Under the pieces are notes generated by a model. That model did not search any database and had not been told where the DNA came from. It saw nothing but the letters and a program-made list of their open reading frames with translations. This document shows positions 32,858 through 44,737 of a stretch of 64,000 bases of DNA, one piece after another; the stretch's first letter is position 1; every line of letters begins with the position of its first letter. Origin of the DNA: Cyclina sinensis (lineage: Eukaryota; Mollusca; Bivalvia; Venerida; Veneridae); NCBI GenBank assembly GCA_012932295.1, contig JAAONU010000001.1, positions 22,640,461 to 22,704,460 of the forward strand, read 5' to 3'. A program made the position numbers and the translations under genes.

Positions 32858-33809
32858 TTTAAGTATTGGAAAATCTCCTGTCAATGTTGAATTATTGCGT
32901 TCATATTTAGAAATATATCCAAATGAGCGAGATGCTGAAGTACTGAAGTCTGGTTTTTTGCATGGTTTTCGCCTTGGATTTTCGGGGGAAAGGATTCCTA
33001 TGGAGGCTGTTAATCTAAAGTCTGCGCGTTTGAATTCTGCAATTTTAAAGCAAAAAATTGAAAAGGAAGTAGCATGCGGTAGATTTGCTGGTCCATTTAA
33101 AGTCTCGCCAATTGAAAATCTAAGGGTCTCGCCTGTTGGGTTAGTCCCCAAGTCTGATGGGGACTGGAGACTTATTGCTCATTTATCTTATCCGAAAGGG
33201 TGTAGTGTAAATGATGGTATAAGTGAAGAGCTAGCTTCAGTCCAATATACATCTTTTGATAAGGTGGCAGATATGATTTTTCAGCTTGGAAAAAATGCTC
33301 TTTTTGCAAATCGAGATATAAAATCGGCATTTCGGCTATTGCCAGTATCTCCAGAAGATTTTTGTTTATTAGGTTTGAGGGACAATGAGGGAAACATTTA
33401 TATTGATAAATTTTTACCAATGGGTTGCAGAATATCCTGTTCTTTGTTTGAAAAATTTGCAACATTTTTGCAATGGTTAGTGGTGTATATTGCAAAAAGA
33501 GATACAATGGATCATTATTTAGATGATTTTATTTTGGCAGGCGCTCACAATACAAATGATTGCAGAGAGCTTGTTTGCTCCTTTTCATCAGTCTGTGATT
33601 CCCTGGGAGTGCCCATTGCTATGGAGAAATCTGTTGGTCCATGCACGAAATTGATATTTTTGGGTTTGGAGCTTGATTGTGTTTATATGATCATAAGAAT
33701 ACCTTTGCACAAAGTGGAAGAATTGCGTGAAATCATACTTAAGGTAATGGAGAGAAAGAAAGTTGTTTTAAAAAAGTTTCAGTCTTTAGTTGGGAAGTTG
33801 GCATTAGGG
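32754..33809 (+). pseudogene. DIRS-type reverse transcriptase
   Basis: Recognisable RT blocks in order: PVGLVPKSDGDWRLIAHLSY, RDIKSAFRLLPVSPEDF, FLPMGCRISCSLFEKFATFL, the catalytic box YLDDF, and FLGLELD. The order and the SxLFEKF-type motif fit DIRS/Ngaro elements. The frame breaks just after LVGKLAL. The expected continuation RAFLIRFYDVM is present one frame over at 33806-33838, so a small deletion has removed part of the connection. The copy cannot make a full polyprotein as it stands. Confidence 0.85.
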
Positions 33810-34420
33810 CCTTTTTAATAAGATTCTATGATGTAATGATTAGAATAAAAAGGCCTCACCATAGGTTGAATATTACAGAATCAATTAAGCAGGACCTTAA
33901 TATGTGGCTAACATTTTTAGACAATTTTAATGGTGTAACATATATACCTCCTTGTACCTGGTATGAGGATGCGAGTTTGCAGTTATTCACAGATAGTACT
34001 GGTTCCTGTGAGCTTGGATGTGGGTGTTTTTATCGAAACGAATGGGTATTTTTTCCCTGGCCTAAAAGTTGGCGCTGTGATGAGCTAATGGCAGATATAA
34101 CATTTTTAGAAATGGTTCCCGTCATTCTTGATTTAATTTTATGGGGAAAACAATTGCAAAATAAAAAGCTGTTATTAAGAATAGATAATGAGGCTTTAGT
34201 CGTTGTGATTAATAAGCAGTCATCTAAATCCAAGCGTCTTATGCAGCTTGTGCGCCATTTTGTATTATTGGCTATGAAATATGGAATAATATTCAAGGCA
34301 ATGCACATTCCATCGCATTTAATTCAATAGCTGATTCAATTTCTCGTAAACAGTGGGACTGTTTCCGGGTTTTGGCTCCAGATGCAGACAAGGAACCTCA
34401 ACAGATTCCAGCTCGTTTTC
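33809..34420 (+). pseudogene. DIRS-type RNase H and linker
   Basis: In the shifted frame, IKQDLNMWLTFLDNFNGVTY is followed by the RNase H motifs LFTDSTGSCELGCGCFY, MADITFLEMVPVILDLILWG, LLRIDNEALVVVIN and HIPSHL. A one-base loss near 34320 creates an early stop. The next frame carries NSIADSISRKQWDCFRVLAP, the normal follow-on that leads into the recombinase. Catalytic acidic residues (D of FTDST, E of FLEM, D of RIDN) are visible. Confidence 0.8.
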
Positions 34421-35015
34421 GATCGGTGATTTACAATCTGAAACTGCAAAATTGTTAAATGCTTCGATTTCTGACAATACTATTGATGCTTACAACACAG
34501 GCCTTTATTCATTTAAACGTTTTAGGAGTTTATACAATTTGCCAGAGTTGTGGTCACCAACTGTAGAACAAATAGTCATATTTATATCGTGGCTATCTTT
34601 GCAAGGTTTAGCACATTCTACGGCACGTTTGTATGTAAAAGCTATTGGATTTCAATGTAAAATGAAAAATGTTAATGATGTGTCAAGACATTATGTTATT
34701 GAGAAAGCGTTAGAAGGATTCAAGCGGTCCTCTTGTGGAAAAACCCGCGATTGTAGGTTGCCAATAACACCAAATTTATTACATAAAATTTTGTCGGTCA
34801 TTCCCGTAGTTTGCTTGAATTTATATGAAAGCTCTCTGTTTTCCGCAGCTTTTTGTCTGGCATTTGCAGCCTTTTTGAGAGTGAGTGAATTGGCTGTTAA
34901 GAATATAAAATCGGTTTCGAATGTCTTATTAATGTCTGATGTAGATATTAATATAAAAGAAGGTACGGTAAAAATTGTTATCCGGTATTCTAAAACGGAC
35001 CAATGTGGTGAAGAA
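34420..35015 (+). pseudogene. DIRS-type tyrosine recombinase, truncated
   Basis: The frame encodes an N-terminal core-binding domain (NTIDAYNTGLYSFKRF, FISWLSLQGLAHSTARLYV) and the start of the catalytic domain (FCLAFAAFLRVSELAV). The Arg of FLRVSEL is the first catalytic residue, and IRYSKTDQCG follows. The remaining catalytic His/Arg box and the nucleophilic Tyr are absent, because the frame runs into Gypsy sequence near 35010. DIRS elements use this enzyme to integrate a circular DNA, so this copy is inactive for integration. Confidence 0.8.
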
Positions 35016-35177
35016 TTTATTCTTGAAACTGATCATCGCCCGCTGATCTATTTAAGGAGTAGTAAAGTAGCAAATGCACGCCTTATGCGTTGGGCTTTGT
35101 CACAGCCCTACAAATTTCGTATTGAAGCCATACGGGATCGAGATAATGTGGGTGCTGACTGTTTGTCTAGGCTTTAA
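35010..35177 (+). pseudogene. Ty3/Gypsy RNase H C-terminus fused to the DIRS recombinase
   Basis: In the same open frame as the recombinase, the protein becomes FILETDHRPLIYL, then NARLMRWALSQPYKFRIEAI and NVGADCLSRL, then TAA. This is the end of a Ty3/Gypsy RNase H: TDHRPL, the RxxRWAL block and the ADxLSR terminus are diagnostic. No integrase follows. The stop is within 60 bp of a polypurine tract, which fits Gmr1-like Gypsy elements in which integrase precedes RT, or a deletion. Confidence 0.75.
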
Positions 35178-35223
35178 ACTTATCAGTACTGATTTTGGGT
35201 GTTCAACAGTGTAAACACTGCTT

Positions 35224-35236
35224 AACAAGGGGGATG
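35224..35236 (+). promoter_or_regulatory. Polypurine tract of the Gypsy fragment
   Basis: AACAAGGGGGATG sits directly before TGTCGCAAAATCAG. The layout (RNase H stop, short spacer, purine tract, TG) is that of an LTR retroelement's 3' end. Confidence 0.6.
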
Positions 35237-36060
35237 TGTCGCAAAATCAGATTTTGTTTTTATTTCCAAATGGTTTTAAAATCCTTATCTGGGTATACAC
35301 CTTTATTCACCTGTTCACACCTGAGGAATTTTACTGACCAGTCGTTGGTTTGTTGGTTTGTTTAGTCAGAGGTTTACACATGTTTTGTCAATTTTGCTGT
35401 GTGAGACAGAAAATCTTGAACATTTTATGAAGGCTAGCAGACTTATCATAAACAGCTAAAATATGAACTCACAGCATTATTATATATAAGTGACTGAATA
35501 TCCAGATATTGGGGTAAGTTTTCTACCTTATTTCATAATTTCTTTTTAATTCTCGGTTTTATACAATGTCTTTGTGCACAGAAATTATTCTGGTTCTTTT
35601 GAGAGGAACTGTAGTTTCTATTTATCTAATTTGCACAAGTTTCTACTTTACTCATTTTTAATTAGTTTGGTTAAATGCTTGCATTTGTAAATACTGTATA
35701 GATTGATGCTACGTAGTTTAATCATGTAATATGTTTTTCATCATGAATAAGAATGCTAGGTGTTTTAAATAGGTCATAGCTTTTGCTGAAGTGTGTATGT
35801 GTGTGGCTGCTCTTGTGGTAACAGTCGGAGCATATGACGTTGTTCGCAGCAGACGATACGTCGGTCGTTCACAGACGTGGAAGTTTTCTAAGTATCTGAC
35901 GATTATTAGACTTTCTTTTCTGTTGACCTTGGTGAAAGGTCGGAGGGGATATTCGAAGTCGCAAATTATTTGACCTCCATGGTCGGAGATTCAGCATTTC
36001 ATTTATGGACCAAACACGTGGTCGGAGTATCAAAGTACTGTAAGCCTGTGTCAGCATGAA
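35237..36060 (+). mobile_element. Probable Gypsy 3' LTR (start certain, end not)
   Basis: It begins TGTCGCAAAATCAG after the polypurine tract. A TATATATAAG box lies at 35481-35490. I cannot fix the 3' end because no second LTR is in the window. The given end is only the limit before sequence shared with 49.3 kb begins. Confidence 0.45.
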
Positions 36061-37799
36061 TCGTCACTAGAAGACGGAGAACATTCCAGCAACACCGACA
36101 ACAAATAGATAGCCCTCTGATCAAACAGGAATTTTGTCTTAAGCGTTGTGATTGGATAATTGAACAAATCACTTTTAAACCAGTCAAATAGAAAACAGAG
36201 AACGCATACTCTAAGTATACGCAGGCACTGACTCGAGAAATATTTGATATATTAATGATCAAAACGCTTTATTGGCTGGATAGCTAGTATCATGGCCTTT
36301 AAGATCTGACCTAAAAGAGGTAGAAGCTTGCGCTAAACCCAAAATAGAAAAAAAATCTATAGCTTTCTGACGCTAACTGTATGGATCTGCTAATTTCTAA
36401 CAATTGAAGTGGCCCAAATATTACTTTTAGTTTCATTGTAAATGAAATGACTGACATTACCATTAATGAAAGTTACAAAATTAGCCACTTTCCCAACATC
36501 AAGATATTTCAAATGCATTATGTGGGCGGTGTCACTCGATTATGGGCACTCAGACTAAAAGTACGCATCGGCAGAAAGTTGGCGTAAAATTTCGAATTGA
36601 CCTGTTTTCCAGGTCTTATTGTTTTTGTCCATAAATCGATGATTTGTCTTTGTTATCTATATTGATGGACCATTTCAAAATATTTTCCCTTAACATCACT
36701 ATCTTTTATTCCTGCCATTGTGTTCTTGTTAGTTTGACTCCAAGCGCTCTGGTCTCAATAAGGTCATTGAATACCTATCCTTTTCGCTCACAATGCCATT
36801 AGCAAATGTTTTGCCACTGACCGTTCCATGACGGTAACCCCTCTGCTTCTCTTTTCTCGTTAAATGTTTGTGGTGTCTTTTAATTTATCTATAAATAAAT
36901 TTATGCTCTACCCTTTGACTGTGTAGGGAGGCTGAGTTTTTGACTGTGATTTTTCCTGATATAGCGTTTTTCACTATTTCTTCTAAAATAAAGAATACGA
37001 CCCTTTCATTGATTTTTAGTAAGTTTTTTTTTCACCGTTGTTAACGTCGTCTGGTGCGGTGTTTTTGAACTTTTGAGCGTGTGAATTAATATCTTATACC
37101 TGAAACGGCTATTTGACTTAATAATCTGATAGTATGATTTGACATATCGTCACTGGTCACAATGTCAAAAGGGCAAATTCATTATATATTTCAAAGTTAA
37201 TTCAATGCCGACAAGAATCACTATCCAAGCGCCTCAACAAAACAATGCAGGGTACTCTCAAATGGAAAATAGTTACTAGTACATAAAAATCATTATCTAA
37301 AGATACAACCTTACAATTTCTGTATAAGCCTTTCTACAAGTCTGGGAAGATTGAAGGCATGGCTTGAATAAGTACTTTTTGGGAACCTTTTGAGATAATG
37401 TCGTGGACGTTTAAGGAAAAACAAGAAATGTGCCACAGACACGAATGCCCAAACATTGCAATGGTCACAGTCATGGTATTTTTCAACTTTATCTTATCTT
37501 CATCATCTGTTCCAAGATGTTTTCATTTGGTGAACTGATCAAAGCACCCGTTATCCAGGGTAAGACATGATATGTCTTTCACCTATTTTACATGGTTGGT
37601 AAAATTAATAAATTACAAAAATTGATGTGTTTCAAAAGATCTAGACCACATATCTTTATCAGAAAAATGTGTTTCAAAACATTTTCTTAACTTTTAACAT
37701 TTTGATTTTTATGCTCCAATTGAACACCATAGGCGAAAATAAAGTTCAATTACAAAATTGAATTGTGCACAGAAGCAAAATTAAGTAAAATTAAACAAA

Positions 37800-38545
37800 G
37801 GGCAATTTCGCCGCCACCAAAAATGATTGAATCGCGAAAGCCTGAGGAGTATATATGCTGCAGCACTTGATAATGATCACTCTGTGAAAGATTGGAGAAA
37901 CTGCATGAGAAATGTAGAAGGAGTTTTGCACGGAAGCAATACTAAGTAAAACTTAAAAAAGACAATAACATTGCTAAAAATAATCGATTTGCAAAAATCC
38001 TGAGTATATGCACTGGGGCACTTGATTATGATCGTTGTGTGAAAGATTGGTGAAATGTAGGAGAAATGTAGGAGGAGTTGTGCAAAGAAGCAATATTAAG
38101 TAAAATTTACCAAAAGGCAATAACTATTCTAAATATAATTGATTGGCAAAAGCCAGATTGATGCGCTGCAGCACTAAATAATGATCTTTCTGTGAAAGTT
38201 TGGTGAAAATCGCATGGGAAATGTAGGAATTCAACAAAAGAAATATGAAGTAAAATTTAACAAAGGTCAATAACTCTGCTGAAATACCTAAATTGCAAAA
38301 GCCGGAGTATATGCGCTGCGAAACTTGAAAATAATCCTTATGTGAAAGATTGGTGTAAATCGCATGGGAAATGTAGGGGGAGTTGTGCAAGAAATATTTA
38401 GTAAAATTAAACAAAGGTCAGTAACTTTGCCAAAAATAATCGAATTGCAAAAGCTGAATAATATGTACTGCTAAATTTGATAATAATCATTGTGTGAAAG
38501 TTTGGTGAAAACGAAATGAGAATTGTAGGAGTTGCGCACAGAAGA
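37800..38545 (+). repeat. Five ~153-bp tandem units
   Basis: GATCATTGTGTGAAAGATTGG-type blocks recur near 37873, 38031, 38184, 38334 and 38487. Each is followed by GCATGAGAAATGTAGGAG and GCAATATTAAGTAAAATTTA. This is a common bivalve pearl-like core repeat. Copy B of the duplication lacks it. Confidence 0.8.
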
Positions 38546-39085
38546 TCGGATATGCCACCCAATTCCAGACGTGGGAGCAAGAAGCAGTATCACTAACGAA
38601 CAGAAGTTATGTTCATAAACAAAAAATAGAAACAAAAACAGGGTACACAGCCTTAAGAAAGACTCTGTTAGATGTTGAATGCCGACAAGTCTACATATAA
38701 TTATTCAAAGTTTGGCCAACGCTCATGTTATTTTTCTTTATGTCACTAACTTAATATTAATTTGAAAAGTTCTAAAATTCCGAATATTCATGCATATAGA
38801 ATGGCATAATATAATATACAGTTCTGGACAAAAGACACTGTTCACTTAAGTCAATACTCTTATGGTACATGATAAATTAAGCAACAAAGTCGACACGATT
38901 CTGACAAGGCCTCGGGCCACAATATCTTATTATGTTAACACTTACAAAATCTTAAAATTGAAGGGGACATATTTCTTCAAGTTTTGCTGGTAAATTGTAG
39001 TATAATCTAAAAGCAAACTTCTAGATAAAATGATAAAAGTGTATTGCCGCTACAAACCCCTTTCTTTAATACTTTTTCTGAGCAT

Positions 39086-39277
39086 ATGAAACATTATTCT
39101 GTTATTCTGTTTGCAGGAACCCTTTGCTTAATATTTTTCATTCATCATTTGACAAATTATAAAATTCCTGGAGAAAATGCAAATATTGCTATGAAATGCG
39201 ATAGTTTTCAAAAGGATATTGTTGAACTTTTTATCTATAATCCAAGTATTATTTTAGATTCTCACTATTTTGCGTAA
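39086..39277 (+). CDS. Possible short secreted-peptide exon (low confidence)
   Basis: An ATG (GAGCATATGA) opens 63 codons beginning with a signal-peptide-like stretch (MKHYSVILFAGTLCLIFFIH), followed by a hydrophilic tail to TAA. The homologous place in the duplicated copy, near 50550, also has an ATG and hydrophobic codons but stops after about 20 residues. That may mean a once-functional exon decayed in copy B, or only that AT-rich DNA is open by chance. I recognise no family. Confidence 0.2.
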   Translation: MKHYSVILFAGTLCLIFFIHHLTNYKIPGENANIAMKCDSFQKDIVELFIYNPSIILDSHYFA

Positions 39278-39279
39278 AA

Positions 39280-40235
39280 AAATAGTTGGACTAGAATAGC
39301 TGCAATCTATCTTGATAAAAGACGATCAGAAAATCTTGCAGACATTTTGGTAAGATCACCTTCAATCGTTCGACCTTTTATCATATGAGCTTTAACTTAC
39401 ACTTACTTTCTTAAACGGTGATTTTTGTTTCGTGTTAGTTAAACTACATGTACAAAGTCTTTTTAAAGGCCGCAAGTGCGAGGGGTGGGGCGGTGGGCGC
39501 GGGGCGGGGAAGGCTTTACAATTGCTAAAACATAAATGTCTAATGTCTTCGAATATTTCTGCAAAAGGCAGCAAAATAACAGAAAATATGTAATTTGAGA
39601 AAAAATAACTGGTGATAAATACTTACATTTGTTTTAACAGATTTACGACAAGAAATAGATCGTTTTGTCATATTAGGCTATTTTTGTGAAGAAAGAGAAA
39701 TATTGCAAAACGTAGTGTACACTTTAAGCATTTTGAGCATAAGTCAATGGGCATGGATCTTTTTTCCCGTAATATTGTTATGTAACCTCGCAAATGTCAA
39801 AACGATGAAATATCTCGTCAAATGGCAAACAATATTTTAAGACATTGAATCAAACAGAATATGTTAAAAGTCAGACGAGAAGAGTATAGAGTACAAACAT
39901 ACTTATAATAAATAGATTGAGAAAGCAATAACAACAACAACAACAACAAAGGTAAAGATAAAATGCCAATCTAAACGTGATCAGTTCCTATGAAACATAA
40001 AATTATCATTGCAGACAGTTTATTTTAACACTTTTCTCTCTCGGGACGGCGTATTTGTAAATAATTCTCGGATGGTCGTAGTCTTTAAAGCTGTCACCAG
40101 TTTTGTGATATGCAAGCCCATTTTTGTTTGTGTGATAAATAAGTCTTACAAAATCTTTTATCTTCTTAGATTACTGAAGACTTGATAGTACCAAAACTAT
40201 CATAAGAAATAGTTGTATTAGAATAAAACTGATCT
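39280..40235. other. Intergenic DNA with small repeats
   Basis: There is no gene. A C/G-rich patch lies at 39475-39512 and a (CAA)n tract at about 39929-39949. Confidence 0.4.
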
Positions 40236-40239
40236 ATGA

Positions 40240-40815
40240 TGGCTGATACCTGACGTGTCTTGTTTTTATCTGGCAGGGCGAAAATACAAATGCGAAAATG
40301 CCAAAAAAGCGGTTTGTCGTGTTTTCTCCACTTCGCCTGGCAGAAGAGACGCCATGCTACAGGTCTTTGCACGCCGGCGCAACAGAAATGCCCTTCACGT
40401 TTTTGCATTTCGGCATTTTCGTCCTCACATACACCATAGTAGGCGAAGACGCGACGGAGTATCTTTCGCTTTTCGTTTGGCGCCCCGCTATGTGTGAAAC
40501 GAAAACGCGACAAATCGCTTGTTTGTCATGTTCTCGAGTGGCAGGACGAAAAGGCGAATGCGACAATGAAACATGCTATCTGAACCGTCAGAAACAAACA
40601 ATTGCTATTGCTCCAGTTTTCGCCTGGCGTGACAAAAACTGCTATGGCGAAATGCAAAAGAAAACCGATTTGTTTAGTTTTCGCCGCAATGAGTCGAAAT
40701 ATAAAGACGAATATGCGACGGACCGTTCAAATCGAATTCAAGGCGAAGAGGCATAAACCCGACAAATCGCTGTTTTTTGCATTTTCACCTTGAGGGGCGA
40801 AACCGCGACTTGGCA
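40240..40815. repeat. CpG-rich degenerate repeat cluster
   Basis: The stretch is clearly richer in CpG than its surroundings. Variants of GCGAAAATGC, GCGACAAATCGC and TTCGCCTGGC recur in both orientations. Overlapping open frames on both strands follow from the lack of AT-rich stops and show no domain. It is more likely a decayed repeat than a gene or CpG island. Confidence 0.5.
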
Positions 40816-43069
40816 GAAATCACCCACCGTACTAAATAAAAATCGGTCAGTTCTTTAGTCTCATCTTTTATCTTTAATGGCTTTTTTTGGACTGGGTCTA
40901 ATAGGAATGAAATCTCATTATTTGGAAATGCGAAAAGAATCACGATAAAAGTAAATTAAACGATTTTCTTTGGCAGTTTTCGGGTTTCAGAAGGTTGATA
41001 GGTAATTTCCTGTTGACATTTTAAGTCTTCTATTGATTAAAGATAAGAGTTCTTAATATCATGGATTTCTGTGTCAGTAATATTGCCTGTCTTCTCTCTC
41101 AAACGCTTGGTACCAGTGCTGGTGGTGTTGAAAGAGCAATTCGAAAAGGTTTGTGCAGCTTTCATCACCATCAACCGTAAACAGGTACAGGTTTAGTACC
41201 CTAAAGCATTATATTCCCTTGTGACTTATGTTATACAAATCATTAGCAAATATCAAGTTGCCAGTCAAAACAAATACAGAACAAATATTGAACTAGTATT
41301 TGAATTTTCGATTTTTTTTATTTTGAATATTCTAATATTCCATTTCAAGACACTTAAACTTCTGTCCGAGATTGTGATTATTAGAATGTGGGTAGTCTTA
41401 TCGATTTGGGAATAAGTTTTCAAACCGTACATAACGACTATAAAAGTAAGCCTTTAATATGTCCTTTTTTGTTTTCAATTATTGCATTTTAATTATTTTC
41501 TGACAAAAAATCGCCGATGACTAACCACTTGCGCAAAATAGATTTTAAAGATATTGTTGGGTTTTACGTTTGGTAATTTTCTCAATTTTATGAATCTTAA
41601 TATTTTCGGTAAATGATTGAAAATGTTGATGTTAAACAGAAAAAAGTGAAAGCTTTTTAATTTATTCAGCAAATGACGATGGATGCATTTGTGACGCGAA
41701 TTAATTATCCTTCCCGTTTCTCATACACACCTTGAAAATGTTAATACTGCTGATATATTTTAGATCGTACATGTTCTTGTTTACGGAGACAACACATTAA
41801 TTCAGTTAAAAGTTCAGACAATGTGTTAATTGAAATCCTAATGCAAAACTGTAGATGTTATTCAGATTTCACAGACGAAGCTTCAAAAACGAAAATAAGT
41901 AACTCATGGTGTAATAATGGTCAAGGTCAGTGTTAAGCAGTACAAGTCTATGTAAAATTAGCTACGGGTTCACTGTTGACCACAAGGCAATAATATGTCT
42001 ATCTTTGGTGCAAAACCACTAAACAATGCTACACACCAAATAACTAAGATTAAGGCCTAACGGTGTTAAATTTAAGATTTATAAAAGCTACAAGGTTAAG
42101 TTTCAGGGAGAGACAGGTTTTGACTGTATATCATAGCTCTAGGTCTTGTATTTTCTGACAAGAAAATAAAAAGATTTGTAATTTTCCCAATGTAAGTCTT
42201 TGTAAAAACATGACCCATATTTGGCTTATTTTGACCCTTGGTTTATCATTTGAACAGTATTCTAAAGAATGTTACATACTAAATATCAGGACTCGAGATC
42301 CTTTTGTTTTTAAATAAAGTTTTTTGAATTTTTTTTTTGTTCTAAATGTCTTTGTAACAAATGGGCCTCGGGTCGGGTCAAATAGGATCCCATGGGTATA
42401 ATTTGAAGACTGTTAGCCCATCCTTGAGCATTCTGTGTTCAGGTGAGCTTAAAAGAATATCAGTAATATACTTCACATTATTTAAAATGTTTTTGTAAAC
42501 ACCTATTTTCGGCGTAGCTTAATATACTCGATTTTGACCTAAATTAATTTTGTAACGAATGAAATTTTTAGGTACAAAATCTCAAGCTGATGAAGGAAGT
42601 TTGCCATTGGTTAAAAGTATTGGCGTTATAAAATTTAGGACGGAATTCGTAATTGTTAGTTTAATTGCATCAGAAAATAATGCAATATTGATATTATTTA
42701 TTTTAACACAGTCGTTAATTTAATATCGAAACGTCTTAACCATGAAAAATATACTACATGATATAAATATATAATAAATATAACCAAATATGATTTGAAA
42801 ATGATATTGACACTTTTAGCATTAAACTTAACGTGTTTTGTATAGCCTATACGACATTGATAACACACGCGTTGTCCGTAAACTATACTCTTATAGGACT
42901 TGAATTTTGTACTGTACCTACGCCGATGATCATTTTTAAAGCTCTTTCTTTTTTGAAATGCCTCACATTTTGCGGACTAAATAAATACAGTAACTCATTT
43001 CTTGATTAGTAGTTAACAAAAGTCATGTAGTGCATACGTTTGTCATAACAGCAATATGGCATGAAAAGT
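40816..43069. other. Intergenic DNA with a degenerate molluscan repeat
   Basis: From about 41930 to 42470 the sequence resembles a repeat also seen at 52300-52600 and 53090-53600, with blocks such as AATGCTACACACCAAATA and a GGGCCTCGGGTCGGGTC-type G-rich segment. No coding exon is recognised. Confidence 0.45.
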
Positions 43070-44737
43070 GTAATCACCGTGTCCATACGTTACCGGTGGA
43101 GGTGGTGCAAGTAACGCTGGTGTGCGGTATATAACGCCGGTTTTGTGGAGAAATTGGGACACACAGGTAAGAAAATTAAAACTTTTATGCGGTAGTTTGT
43201 TAAGTTTGGCATTGAGACTATGCGCAAGATGATCTCATATTATTTACGAAATCTCGTCTTGGTCTGCTTTCTCCCAGATATTTTCCGTTTTCTGTATCAT
43301 TCGTGAAAAAGACGATCATTTATGAGAATGCGCTGAAACAGGGCATTGAAAAGTGTCGAAAATACAGTGATAGCGACCCCACGAGGAAAGTCCAGCTTAC
43401 CTTAACAAGAAAATTCCAACTGGCACTAATTTCCAACCCAGTTTACTTCATTTGACGTGTAAAACTATCGGGAAAGATGTTTTCAGGAGAAAACATATGG
43501 TAACGCTGGTGCAGGTGGTGCACGGCCTGATCATGCCTGTAACGCTGGTGGCATGGTGGTTTACTAAAATCGCCTTTCTTTACAGTTTTCGATATTGAAT
43601 AATCAAATTATAGGCCTGTCTGTCAGCTATTGTCAAAACGAAAATTGTTTTACACACTCTGAGTGGACCACCGTCTTTTCTGATACAGAATGGAGCTCAA
43701 AGTTCCTGTTTAGAGTTTGCTATATATTATCGTCTGTGTCTGCGTTCTCCAAGATCTTTGCAGTTAAAAATTGATAGTAGTCTTTCGAGTGGCATCACTT
43801 TGGCAAGATCATGGCTATCTTAGTGCGATATAAATCAGGATTTGGATGTAGCATAGTTGGGTTTTGCATTCAACAATTTATCGATTTAGACGTATTTTTA
43901 GGTGTTAAACCTTTAGACATACATGGACAAGCGTGTACTAAAACTAATTTCTTTTTGCTTTGAGTTAACACAAGTTTATTGTACGTCGATCTAAAAACAT
44001 GCTCATGTTTTTTTCTAATCTCGGAAATTTCCTCCAAATGATCCTGATCTGGCCTATAATCATTTGATTGATATATGAAGGTCTTTAACTGGCTGTCATG
44101 TAGAAAATTTTCCGATATTTTGGAAAAATAATTCCATTTTAAATGTTGCTTATGGCTTTTACTACATAACTAACGCTGCACACCATTTATTTATGTCACT
44201 CAACGTAATTACATATCTTATGAAGTATGTTTTCAGATATGATGCAGTTGACAAATTTTGAAATCAGGCATTTTGATCCTCAACGCAAATCAAACTTTCT
44301 GATCAGTATATTGACTTTCGATCATGATTCTGACTTGTGGCTCTTTGTCATGATTTGTCAGTGAGATATAGAGGTAAACTTTTTTCTAGTGTCCGTCTGT
44401 CTCTCCGCCCGTTAACATTTTGCTTGTTGACACTCAAAGGTCCACATTCAGCGCTCTTGAAAATGTGATCTGGCCTGAGTTTCAGAAAACTGTTGAAAAT
44501 CAAATCTTACTCAAATCTTATATACTCAATAACAATTTTTTTTTCACTAACTTAGAAATGAATCTGCTCCGTAATTGTCTTAAGTGGAAATGCTGAATTT
44601 ATCAAATAATTACCGTTGTAGTGATAACATATTGTCAGACTGATTTTCAAATCTTTAAGAGCCAGATACACCTCAAGCTACAGATATTTTATCATTTATA
44701 AAAGTCTGTGCAAACATAACAAAAGTATTCCTCCAAA

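Larger units (their letters stand above)
36075..43000 (+). repeat. Segmental duplication, copy A
   Basis: Collinear, diverged blocks match copy B at 49260-53040: about 36095-36165, 37125-37395, 38570-39240 and 42500-42990. Examples are CTGTATAAGCCTTTCTACAAG (about 37320 and 49770), CACGATTCTGACAAG (about 38893 and 50147) and AATTCGTAATTGTTAGTTTA (about 42645 and 52750). Copy A carries extra repeats (37800-38545, 40240-40810). Confidence 0.7.

Noticed and set aside
40166..40793. Several overlapping ORFs as a CpG-island gene
   Set aside because: Frames are open on both strands because of high GC content. There is no domain, and repeated words in both orientations point to a decayed repeat.
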